A stretch of DNA of 64,000 nt from Pseudomonas kribbensis (GTDB lineage: Bacteria; Pseudomonadota; Gammaproteobacteria; Pseudomonadales; Pseudomonadaceae). The notes under the pieces were generated by a model, which saw only the letters and a program-made list of their open reading frames with translations, was not told the origin of the DNA and made no database searches. Both the position numbers and the translations under genes were made by a program. Numbering within the stretch: position 1 is the stretch's first letter; every line of letters begins with the position of its first letter. Where the stretch lies: NCBI RefSeq assembly GCF_003352185.1, contig NZ_CP029608.1, positions 3,100,001 to 3,164,000 of the forward strand, read 5' to 3'. Positions 29,142-36,650 of the stretch are shown piece after piece.

Positions 29142-32100
29142 ATGTCCAAGTTTTTCATCAAGCGCCCGAACTTTGCCTGGGTGGTGGCGCTGTTCATCTC
29201 TCTGGCCGGCCTGCTGGTCATTCCGATGCTGCCGGTGGCGCAGTATCCCGACGTTGCGCCGCCGCAGATCAAGGTCACGGCGACCTATCCCGGTGCCTCG
29301 GCAAAAGTGCTGGTGGACTCGGTCACCAGCGTGATCGAAGAGTCGCTCAACGGTGCCAAGAACCTGCTGTATTTCGAGTCGACCAACAACTCCAACGGCA
29401 TCGCCGAAATTGCGGTGACGTTCCAGCCGGGCACTGATCCGCAGCTCGCTCAGGTCGACGTGCAAAACCGCCTGAAAAAGGCTGAGTCGCGCATGCCGCA
29501 AGCCGTGCTGACCCAAGGCCTGGAAGTGGAGCAGGCCAGCGCCGGTTTCCTGCTGATCTATGCGCTCAACTATAAGGAAGGCACCCAGCACACCGACACG
29601 ACCGCACTGGGCGACTACGCCGCGCGCAACATCAACAACGAACTGCGCCGGGTGCCGGGCGTCGGCAAGCTGCAATTTTTCTCATCCGAAGCTGCGATGC
29701 GCATCTGGCTCGACCCGCAGAAACTGGTGGGTTACGGGCTGTCCATCGACGACGTGAGCACCGCGATTCGCGGGCAAAACGTGCAGGTGCCGGCCGGCAG
29801 CTTCGGCAGCACGCCGAGCAGCAGCCAGCAGGAACTGACCGCGACACTGGCGGTGAAAGGCACGCTGGATAATCCGCAAGAATTTGCCCGCATCGTCCTG
29901 CGAGCCAACGAAGACGGCTCGACGGTCAAACTGGGCGACGTGGCCCGCGTGGAAATCGGCCAGGAAAGCTACAACTTCAACTCGCGCCTGAACGGCAAAC
30001 CGGCCGTGGCCGCCGCGATCCAGTTGTCCCCCGGCGCCAACGCAATCCAGACCGCAACGGCCGTCAAGGAACGCCTGGCCGAGCTGTCGGCATACTTCCC
30101 GGACGACGTGGAATACTCCGTTCCCTACGACACTTCGCGTTTCGTCGACGTTGCCATCGAGAAGGTGATTCACACCCTGATCGAGGCAATGGTGCTGGTA
30201 TTCCTGGTGATGTTCCTGTTCCTGCAGAACATCCGCTACACGCTGATTCCGTCGATTGTGGTGCCGGTGTGTCTGCTCGGCACGCTGGTGATGATGTACC
30301 TGCTGGGCTTCTCGGTGAACATGATGACCATGTTCGGCATGGTGCTCGCCATCGGCATTCTGGTGGACGACGCCATCGTGGTAGTGGAGAACGTCGAGCG
30401 GATCATGGCCGAAGAAGGGTTGTCGCCGGTCGACGCGACGATCAAGGCCATGGGGCAGGTATCGGGTGCGATCATCGGCATCACCCTGGTGCTGTCGGCG
30501 GTGTTCATGCCGCTGGCGTTCATGTCCGGTTCGGTGGGTGTGATCTACCAGCAGTTCTCGGTATCGCTGGCGGTGTCGATTCTGTTCTCGGGCTTCCTGG
30601 CGCTGACGTTCACTCCGGCCCTGTGCGCTACGCTGCTCAAGCCGATTCCTCAAGGGCACCATGAAAAGCGCGGTTTCTTTGGCGCCTTCAACCGTGGTTT
30701 TGCGCGGCTCACCGAGCGTTACTCGATTCTCAACAACGGACTGGTCGCACGTGCCGGGCGGATGATGCTGGTGTACTTGGGCATTATCGCGATGCTCGGT
30801 TACTTCTACCTGCGCTTGCCGGAGTCGTTCGTGCCGGTGGAAGACCAGGGCTACATGATCGTCGATGTCCAGTTGCCACCGGGCGCGACCCGTACCCGTA
30901 CCGAAGCGACCGGTGAACAGCTTGAGCGCTATCTCGCCTCCCGTGATGCCGTGCAGTCGATGTTCCTGGTCTCGGGTTTCAGCTTCTCCGGGATGGGCGA
31001 CAACGCGGCGCTGGCATTCCCGGTGTTCAAGGACTGGTCGCTGCGTGGCGAAGATCAATCGGCGATGGCCGAGGTCATGGCGCTGAACGAACAATTTGCC
31101 GTGACCAACGACGGCGCCGTGATGGCGGTACCACCGCCACCGATTGACGGTTTGGGCAACTCCGGCGGTTTTGCGTTGCGCCTGCAGGATCGCGGCGGCC
31201 TCGGCCGCGAAGCCTTGCTCGCCGCCCGTGACCAGGTGCTCGGTCAAGCCAACGGCAACCCGAAAATCCTCTACGCCATGATGGAAGGCCTGGCTGAATC
31301 GCCGCAATTGCGCGTAGTGATCGACCGTGACAAGGCCCGCACCCTGGGCGTGAGTTTCGAGTCCATCAGCAGTGCGTTGTCCGCCGCGTTCGGTTCCGAA
31401 GTGATCAACGACTTCACCAACTCCGGTCGTCAGCAACGTGTGGTGGTGCAGGCCGAGCAGGGCGACCGGATGACCCCGGAAAGCGTGCTCAAACTGTACG
31501 TGCACAACAGCGCCGGCAATCTGGTGCCGCTGAGCGCTTTCGTCACCACGCACTGGGAGGAAGGCCCGGTGCAGTTGGTGCGCTACAACGGTTATCCGTC
31601 GATCCGCATTGTCGGTGACGCCGGGCCGGGCTACAGCACCGGTGAAGCCATGGCGGAAATGGAGCGAATCGCCGCGCAATTGCCGGCAGGGTTCAGCTAC
31701 GAGTGGACGGGGCTGTCGTATCAGGAAAAGGTCTCCAGCGGTCAGGCGACGCAATTGTTCGCGCTGGCGATCCTGGTGGTGTTCCTGTTGCTGGTTGCAC
31801 TGTATGAAAGCTGGGCTATCCCGTTGACGGTGATGCTGATTGTGCCAATCGGCGCCATTGGTGCAGTACTCGCAGTGATGGTCGCCGGCATGCCCAACGA
31901 CGTGTACTTCAAGGTCGGTCTGATCACCATCATCGGTCTGGCGGCGAAGAACGCGATCCTTATCGTCGAGTTCGCCAAGGAACTGTGGGAGAAGGGATAC
32001 AGCCTGCGCGATGCAGCCATCGAGGCCGCGCGCCTGCGTTTCCGTCCGATCGTCATGACTTCCATGGCCTTCATTCTCGGTGTAGTGCCGTTGGCATTGG

Positions 32101-32273
32101 CCACCGGGGCAGGGGCGGCGAGTCAGCGTGCAATCGGTACGGGTGTGATCGGCGGGATGCTCAGCGCGACGTTGCTGGGTGTGCTGTTCGTACCGATCTG
32201 TTTTGTCTGGGTGCTGTCGCGGTTGCGCAGCAAACCCGCGCCTGTCGAACAACCCGCTTTGGCTCAGGAGTGA
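29142..32273 (+). CDS. mexD: RND multidrug efflux pump MexD
   Basis: A 1043-residue HAE1-family proton/drug antiporter of the inner membrane, the same length as P. aeruginosa MexD and with the same N-terminus ([22 protein letters not shown]). Twelve membrane helices are expected; the proton-relay acidic pair is in [15 protein letters not shown] (helix 4) and the lysine in [15 protein letters not shown] (helix 10). Two large periplasmic loops hold the drug-binding porter domain. MexCD-OprJ exports fluoroquinolones, fourth-generation cephalosporins, macrolides and biocides in P. aeruginosa; the same range is likely but not proven here. Confidence 0.93.
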   Translation: MSKFFIKRPNFAWVVALFISLAGLLVIPMLPVAQYPDVAPPQIKVTATYPGASAKVLVDSVTSVIEESLNGAKNLLYFESTNNSNGIAEIAVTFQPGTDPQLAQVDVQNRLKKAESRMPQAVLTQGLEVEQASAGFLLIYALNYKEGTQHTDTTALGDYAARNINNELRRVPGVGKLQFFSSEAAMRIWLDPQKLVGYGLSIDDVSTAIRGQNVQVPAGSFGSTPSSSQQELTATLAVKGTLDNPQEFARIVLRANEDGSTVKLGDVARVEIGQESYNFNSRLNGKPAVAAAIQLSPGANAIQTATAVKERLAELSAYFPDDVEYSVPYDTSRFVDVAIEKVIHTLIEAMVLVFLVMFLFLQNIRYTLIPSIVVPVCLLGTLVMMYLLGFSVNMMTMFGMVLAIGILVDDAIVVVENVERIMAEEGLSPVDATIKAMGQVSGAIIGITLVLSAVFMPLAFMSGSVGVIYQQFSVSLAVSILFSGFLALTFTPALCATLLKPIPQGHHEKRGFFGAFNRGFARLTERYSILNNGLVARAGRMMLVYLGIIAMLGYFYLRLPESFVPVEDQGYMIVDVQLPPGATRTRTEATGEQLERYLASRDAVQSMFLVSGFSFSGMGDNAALAFPVFKDWSLRGEDQSAMAEVMALNEQFAVTNDGAVMAVPPPPIDGLGNSGGFALRLQDRGGLGREALLAARDQVLGQANGNPKILYAMMEGLAESPQLRVVIDRDKARTLGVSFESISSALSAAFGSEVINDFTNSGRQQRVVVQAEQGDRMTPESVLKLYVHNSAGNLVPLSAFVTTHWEEGPVQLVRYNGYPSIRIVGDAGPGYSTGEAMAEMERIAAQLPAGFSYEWTGLSYQEKVSSGQATQLFALAILVVFLLLVALYESWAIPLTVMLIVPIGAIGAVLAVMVAGMPNDVYFKVGLITIIGLAAKNAILIVEFAKELWEKGYSLRDAAIEAARLRFRPIVMTSMAFILGVVPLALATGAGAASQRAIGTGVIGGMLSATLLGVLFVPICFVWVLSRLRSKPAPVEQPALAQE

Positions 32274-32277
32274 TTCC

Positions 32278-33681
32278 ATGCGTATTTCAGCATTCTCTAC
32301 GCTGGTGATCGCCCTGCTGCTGGGCGGTTGCTCGCTGGCACCGACTTATGAGCGTCCTGTCGCGCCGGTTGCGGAGCACTGGGCGGAAGAGACGACGAAG
32401 CAGGGCAGTCCGATCAATCAACTGGCGTGGCAGACGTTTATTGTCGATCCCGAGCTGCGCCGTTTGGTGGTGATCGCCCTGGACAACAACCGCTCGCTGC
32501 GCCAGACGCTTCTGGACATCGAACAGGCCCGGGCGCAATACCGCATCCAGCGGGCCGACCGGGTGCCGGGCTTGAATGCCGCTGCATCCGGCAATCGTCA
32601 GCGCTTGCCGGCGGATCTGGCCAGCAATGGCCAGGCGGGAGTTGCCAGCAGTTATCAGGTCGGCGTGTCGCTGCCTGAATACGAGCTGGATCTGTTCGGC
32701 CGGGTGAAGAGCCTCACTGACTCTGCGTTGCAAGAGTATCTGGCGACCGAAGAAGCGGCCCGCGCCGCGCAGATCGCCCTGATCGCCGAAGTCAGCCAGG
32801 CTTATCTGATTCACGATGGCGCCCAGCGTCGTCTGGAGCTGACTCAGCAAACGCTGATCAGCCGCGAGTACTCGTTCGCGCTGATCAGCCAGCGCCGCTC
32901 GAACGGCACGACCACAGCGCTGGACTATCAGGAAGCGTTGGGGCTGGTAGAGCAATCCCGCGCCGAACAGGAAAGCAATCTGCGGCAGAAACAGCAGGCC
33001 TTCAACGCGCTGGTGTTGTTGCTCGGCACCAAGGATGCGGCGAAGGCGATTCCTGAACGGCTGTCGACGGAGCCGATGCTGGTTCAGGACATTGCGCCTG
33101 ACACCACCTCCACGTTGATCGAGCGCCGACCGGACATCCTCGCCGCCGAGCATCGACTACAGGCGCGCAATGCCGACATCGGCGCTGCTCGGGCGGCGTT
33201 CTTTCCGCGTATCAGCCTGACCGGCAGTTTCGGCACGTCCAGCGCGCAGATGTCCGGTTTGTTCGACGGAGGCTCGCGGTCATGGAGTTTTGTGCCGAAC
33301 CTGTCATTGCCGTTGTTCGATGCCGGGCGCAACAGTGCCGGCCTGAGCCTGGCAGAAGCGCGCAAGGACTCGGCGGTGGCAGCGTATGAGGGCACGATTC
33401 AGACGGCGTTTCGCGAGGTCGCCGATGCATTGGCCGCCACCGACACCCTGCGCCGGGAAGAAGCAGCCCGACGCGCATTGGCCAACACCAGCAGCGAAAC
33501 CCTGAAACTGGCCAAGGCGCGTTATGAAGGTGGCGTCGACAATCACCTCCGTTACCTCGATGCCCAGCGCACCAGTTTCGTCAACGAAACGGCATTCATC
33601 GAGGTCAGCACCCAGCGGCAGATAGCCCTGGTCGATCTGTTCCGCTCGCTGGGCGGAGGCTGGTCGCCGGACAAGTCCTGA
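32278..33681 (+). CDS. oprJ: Outer membrane efflux channel OprJ
   Basis: A 467-residue TolC-type lipoprotein of the NodT/OprM family. The signal peptide ends in LLLGGC (Cys17), followed by SLAPTYERPVAPV, the family start. Two repeated halves each have a helical-hairpin coiled coil and beta-strands (RADRVPGLNAAASGNR and RAAFFPRISLTGSFG). CAGGAG precedes the ATG at 32278, four bases after the mexD stop. It completes the tripartite pump and is followed by a rho-independent terminator. Confidence 0.92.
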   Translation: MRISAFSTLVIALLLGGCSLAPTYERPVAPVAEHWAEETTKQGSPINQLAWQTFIVDPELRRLVVIALDNNRSLRQTLLDIEQARAQYRIQRADRVPGLNAAASGNRQRLPADLASNGQAGVASSYQVGVSLPEYELDLFGRVKSLTDSALQEYLATEEAARAAQIALIAEVSQAYLIHDGAQRRLELTQQTLISREYSFALISQRRSNGTTTALDYQEALGLVEQSRAEQESNLRQKQQAFNALVLLLGTKDAAKAIPERLSTEPMLVQDIAPDTTSTLIERRPDILAAEHRLQARNADIGAARAAFFPRISLTGSFGTSSAQMSGLFDGGSRSWSFVPNLSLPLFDAGRNSAGLSLAEARKDSAVAAYEGTIQTAFREVADALAATDTLRREEAARRALANTSSETLKLAKARYEGGVDNHLRYLDAQRTSFVNETAFIEVSTQRQIALVDLFRSLGGGWSPDKS

Positions 33682-33716
33682 AAGGAGCTCCTTCGGGTTG
33701 GCGCATCCAACCCGTT

Positions 33717-33750
33717 AGCCCCGTGGATCGAAAGGTCGCGGGGCTTTTTT
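33717..33750 (+). terminator. Rho-independent terminator of mexCD-oprJ
   Basis: AGCCCCG (33717-33723) pairs with CGGGGCT (33739-33745), followed by a run of six T. It stands 36 bases after the oprJ stop and before the convergent esrC-like gene. Confidence 0.88.
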
Positions 33751-33762
33751 GCGGGTGAAATG

Positions 33763-34329
33763 CTATTGAGGACGGGTAGGGTTGGCAGCGCCATGCAGGA
33801 ACATCTGTTCCACGACGTTGGCCGAGTTGGCACTGGCGGCACGCCCACGGCGCTCGGCATCGACCATGGCGAAGATCATGGTCAGGAACAGCTCGGTAAA
33901 GACCGCCGCCGTGATGTCGATACGGAACGCGCCCAATTGCTGGCCACGCAGAAAGAAGGCATCGAGGGCATCGAGGTAAAACTGCCAGCGCTTGCCTTCA
34001 TCGGTGTCGGTGAACGTGTCGGGGCGATACTGAAAGAGCAGGAACACCAGCATTTCACGATGTGCCAGATGCTCATTCACCAGACCGCGCAGGGCTTGCA
34101 CCGGATCGCCATTCAACAGGTCGGTCGTGGTGGTGATCTGGTTCAGAACGGTCTCACCGTGGCTTTCCATGATCTGCACCAGATTGTCACGGGTGCCGCA
34201 GAAACGGTGCAGCGTCGCCTTGCTGACGCCGGCGGCTTCAGCCAGTTCCTTGAGCGTCGCGCGTGGACGATCAACGATGGCCAGGGCCAGTGCCTTGATG
34301 AGTCGTTCGTCTTGGGGAGTCAGGGACAT
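33763..34329 (-). CDS. esrC: NfxB-like TetR repressor, EsrC homologue
   Basis: A 188-residue paralogue of the NfxB at the other end of the operon. They share the helix-turn-helix (LKELAEAAGVSKATLHRFCGTRDNL here) and the ligand-domain block FFLRGQQLGAFRIDITAAVFTELF. In P. aeruginosa the gene just downstream of oprJ is esrC, an envelope-stress-linked repressor of mexCD-oprJ; position and similarity fit that assignment. It is convergent with oprJ. Its N-terminal segment looks, if anything, closer to P. aeruginosa NfxB than the divergent copy does, so which of the two is the functional equivalent of NfxB deserves care. Confidence 0.8.
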   Translation of the reverse strand: MSLTPQDERLIKALALAIVDRPRATLKELAEAAGVSKATLHRFCGTRDNLVQIMESHGETVLNQITTTTDLLNGDPVQALRGLVNEHLAHREMLVFLLFQYRPDTFTDTDEGKRWQFYLDALDAFFLRGQQLGAFRIDITAAVFTELFLTMIFAMVDAERRGRAASANSANVVEQMFLHGAANPTRPQ

Positions 34330-34544
34330 CAGTGGGTCTCGGAGCGAATTTCAATGCGTGGGATTGTGCAGGAAAAGGCCTGCACCCGACCAGTTGAAAT
34401 TCCCCCGGAACCCCGGCCAGGCATCGTCCACCGTTGATTGAGTACATCCAATGCGCGCGAGGTCTGCAATAATGACCACCATTGCGGCGCGAGGGCATGT
34501 CGAGTGCTCGTGTCGGTATCCGGCATTTTGATTTGGAGGATTCC

Positions 34545-35204
34545 ATGCGTGACATTATTGATGGCTTTCTGCGTTTCCAGCGCGAGGTCTATCCGCAACG
34601 TGTCGAGCTATTCAAGCAGCTCGCGACAGAACAAAACCCCAAGGCATTGTTCGTCACCTGCTCGGACAGCCGTGTAGTACCTGAACTCCTCACACAGCGC
34701 GAACCGGGCGAGCTGTTCGTGATCCGCAACGCCGGCAACATCGTGCCGTCGTACGGCCCTGAACCGGGTGGCGTTTCGGCCACCGTCGAATACGCGGTTG
34801 CCGTGCTCGGCGTAAAGGACATCGTGATCTGCGGCCACTCGGATTGCGGGGCCATGGGCGCGATTTCACGCTGCACGTGCCTGGATCATCTTCCGGCCGT
34901 TGCCAACTGGCTTCGCCACTCGGACGCCGCGAAAGCGATCAATGCCGCGCATGAATTCGATACGCCGCGTGACAAGCTCGACGGCCTCGTGCGTGAAAAC
35001 GTGATCGCACAACTGGCGAACCTGCGCACTCACCCATCGGTGGCACTGGCGCTCGAGCAGGGGCGTTTGAACCTGCATGGCTGGGTCTACGACATCGAGG
35101 CGGGCTGCATCGATGCGCTGGATGGCGCCACTCGCCGCTTCATCAAACTTTCCGATTCACCGACCACCGTTGCCGTCGCTGCGCGCAACGTTGATCAGGT
35201 GTAA
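34545..35204 (+). CDS. Beta-class carbonic anhydrase
   Basis: A 219-residue cytoplasmic zinc enzyme interconverting CO2 and bicarbonate. The zinc ligands are Cys39 (TCSDSR, with the Asp41/Arg43 dyad), His98 and Cys101 (CGHSDCGAM). The segment [11 protein letters not shown] is the family's substrate region. I chose the ATG at 34545 with GGAGGA six bases upstream; a longer in-frame start at 34482 would add a non-conserved leader. No operon partners are seen; the gap to esrC (215 bases) holds its promoter. Confidence 0.92.
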   Translation: MRDIIDGFLRFQREVYPQRVELFKQLATEQNPKALFVTCSDSRVVPELLTQREPGELFVIRNAGNIVPSYGPEPGGVSATVEYAVAVLGVKDIVICGHSDCGAMGAISRCTCLDHLPAVANWLRHSDAAKAINAAHEFDTPRDKLDGLVRENVIAQLANLRTHPSVALALEQGRLNLHGWVYDIEAGCIDALDGATRRFIKLSDSPTTVAVAARNVDQV

Positions 35205-35348
35205 CGCCTAGGGACGAGTCAGGACGGAGATCGCTTCGTTCTGTCGTTCGGGCTCGGGACGTTTTTGATTCCGGATATGTTTTTCTTCAATCCGGTGACC
35301 TATTGATCGAGCCCGCGCCGAAGTTTTTGCCGTACTGGTTTGAGTGAA

Positions 35349-35385
35349 TGGCTGTAGAAGCAACCATCGACTGCTTCTACAGCCA
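35349..35385 (-). terminator. Perfect 14-bp inverted repeat after the DUF6124-type gene
   Basis: TGGCTGTAGAAGCA (35349-35362) and TGCTTCTACAGCCA (35372-35385) form a perfect 14-bp stem with a 9-base loop, nine bases past the stop of the minus-strand gene. No T-run follows in either direction. It probably ends or protects transcripts arriving from the right. Confidence 0.55.
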
Positions 35386-35393
35386 CCGACCGC

Positions 35394-35753
35394 TTACGCC
35401 ACTTCGACGTGATCCAGCGCCTGATTCACCGCCAACCCGGCGACCATCACCACCTGCGCAATCCCCAACGCCGTCTTGCGATGCGAGGGTTCGAGCGTGG
35501 ACGCAAAGTTATTCAACATCTCGGTGGCCGAACCCAGGGACTCGCTGGCGTTGGCCAACAGGGATTCAGTGTTGTACTTGGGATTGGCCCGGAACATCGG
35601 CTCGGGATCGATGCAGCACGACATCACCCGGGAAGACGGGGAGAGGTAATGATCCAGAGCACGCTCGGCGGCGTCGTGGAATTTCTTCGAATCGGGAAAT
35701 TCGTAAGGGGAGGTTGGGTCGGTTTCGGGTGGGTTGGGTGTTGGTTTGATCAT
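35394..35753 (-). CDS. Small DUF6124-type protein (Pseudomonas-specific family)
   Basis: A 119-residue protein. The N-terminus MIKPTPNPPETDPTSPYE is proline-rich and disordered, then comes AAERALDHYL and a helical C-terminal half (SLLANASESLGSATEMLNNFA), as in the DUF6124/DUF3077-like proteins common in pseudomonads. A mildly hydrophobic end (GIAQVVMVAGLAVNQALDHV) could be a helix for self-association. The function is unknown. TAGGAG lies eight bases before the ATG. The long upstream leader (35772-36000) with two hairpins and a possible small ORF is unusual for so small a gene. Confidence 0.7.
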   Translation of the reverse strand: MIKPTPNPPETDPTSPYEFPDSKKFHDAAERALDHYLSPSSRVMSCCIDPEPMFRANPKYNTESLLANASESLGSATEMLNNFASTLEPSHRKTALGIAQVVMVAGLAVNQALDHVEVA

Positions 35754-35771
35754 GGTGTAGCTCCTACGTCA

Positions 35772-35885
35772 TCAATGGGAGCCGTCACGTTCGCTACCAA
35801 ACGAAGGGTGGCGGCCATGCTCAGGTTGGTAGACCGGGACATAGGAAACCGGCGCGCCCGAAGACGCCCTGTGCATGACCACCAT
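35772..35885 (-). CDS. Possible 37-residue leader peptide upstream of the DUF6124-type gene
   Basis: An open frame ATG 35885 to TGA 35772 on the minus strand codes for MVVMHRASSGAPVSYVPVY..., ending GSERDGSH 18 bases before the ATG of the next gene. It has no convincing Shine-Dalgarno, so it may be a conserved RNA rather than a translated peptide. The placement just before a ribosome-binding site, in the same direction, suits translational coupling or attenuation. I think similar sequences recur upstream of related genes in pseudomonads, but this is memory, not a search. Confidence 0.35.
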   Translation of the reverse strand: MVVMHRASSGAPVSYVPVYQPEHGRHPSFGSERDGSH

Positions 35886-35941
35886 AACGCGGAGTCTTAC
35901 AGACACTGCACATCATGATGCTTATGCAACCTACGATATCC

Positions 35942-35975
35942 GGGGCTACCAAACCCCATCACTGTTTTTCAGTGA
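35942..35975 (-). promoter_or_regulatory. Tandem hairpins in the leader of the DUF6124-type gene
   Basis: Two adjacent dyads: GGGG (35942-35945) with CCCC (35954-35957), and TCACTG (35959-35964) with CAGTGA (35970-35975) around a five-base loop. On the minus strand they lie 57-90 bases before the possible leader ORF and may belong to a structured 5' untranslated RNA. In the rest of 35976-36108 I see no gene and no further clear signal. Confidence 0.4.
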
Positions 35976-36108
35976 CCGGGAAACGATAAGACCCGCGTCG
36001 TAGACGCACAAGCCGGCGGATTCTGGCGTAGTCGTAGGCAATGACGCAAGGCGTTGTAGCCTTGGGGAAGTTACGGCAGGTTGCTTTAAACGCGGCCTGT
36101 TTAATCGC

Positions 36109-36465
36109 TCAAAGCCTGGAAGAAATCTCCTTCCAGATGTAGCCGTAGTTGTATTGCAGCCAGCGAACCAACGCCTTATCCAATTGCCTGCGAAACCAGC
36201 TGCTCTCCCTGGCTGCCAGCCTTTGCTCGATCATGATTCTGAGTGAGTCTGGATCGAAGCCAGTCCATACCGAGGGCACAGCGGCCAGAAGGTTGGTGAA
36301 GCACACCGGCGCGACCTCCGAATAAAGGATTTCGTAGAGCACGTCAGAATCGATGCCTCTGACTTCCGCAGCCACATAATCGTATTCGACGGGTAAATCG
36401 TTGAAAGGCCAGGAGAGGGCAGCTCTGATGTTGGTTAGCTGTGGCTCAGTCAGAAGATGTCTCAA
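36109..36465 (-). CDS. DUF7079-like small protein
   Basis: About 118 residues from a TTG at 36465 (AAAGGTG ten bases upstream); a second TTG at 36471 and an in-frame opening up to 36654 are alternatives. I prefer the short form because the extra N-terminal part is low-complexity AT-rich DNA containing a hairpin. The core VEYDYVAAEVRGIDSD, YSEVAPVCFTNLLAAVP and VWTGFDPDSLRIMI resembles DUF7079, small proteins of unknown role. It is the last gene of the AT-rich island, just downstream of the RloC-like gene and in the same direction, so an antitoxin- or immunity-like role toward it is possible but unproven. Confidence 0.5.
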   Translation of the reverse strand: MRHLLTEPQLTNIRAALSWPFNDLPVEYDYVAAEVRGIDSDVLYEILYSEVAPVCFTNLLAAVPSVWTGFDPDSLRIMIEQRLAARESSWFRRQLDKALVRWLQYNYGYIWKEISSRL

Positions 36466-36605
36466 AACCAAAACACCTTTTGTTCGCCTTTCATTGAATG
36501 GAGACAAGGTGAGATAGTGGATTTTTGAAAGAGTACTCTGGTTTTTTTGGGGTGAAAAAAGGGGGGTAGCATAAATTCGACCATTTTGACTCCATAACAA
36601 AGAAT

Positions 36606-36640
36606 GGGGCGGACTTATTATCAGTAAATAAGTCCGCTCC
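36606..36640. terminator. Strong hairpin after the RloC-like gene
   Basis: GCGGACTTATT (36609-36619) and AATAAGTCCGC (36627-36637) form a perfect 11-bp stem with a 7-base loop, extendable by GGG/TCC. TTTT follows on the plus strand (36641-36644). It lies just past the stop of the minus-strand RloC-like gene and separates it from the DUF7079-like gene. Confidence 0.65.
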
Positions 36641-36650
36641 TTTTGGTTGC

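Noticed and set aside
29682..32279. 865-codon antisense frame across mexD
   Set aside because: Histidine/glutamine/arginine-rich text without domains, exactly complementary to a well-supported RND pump.
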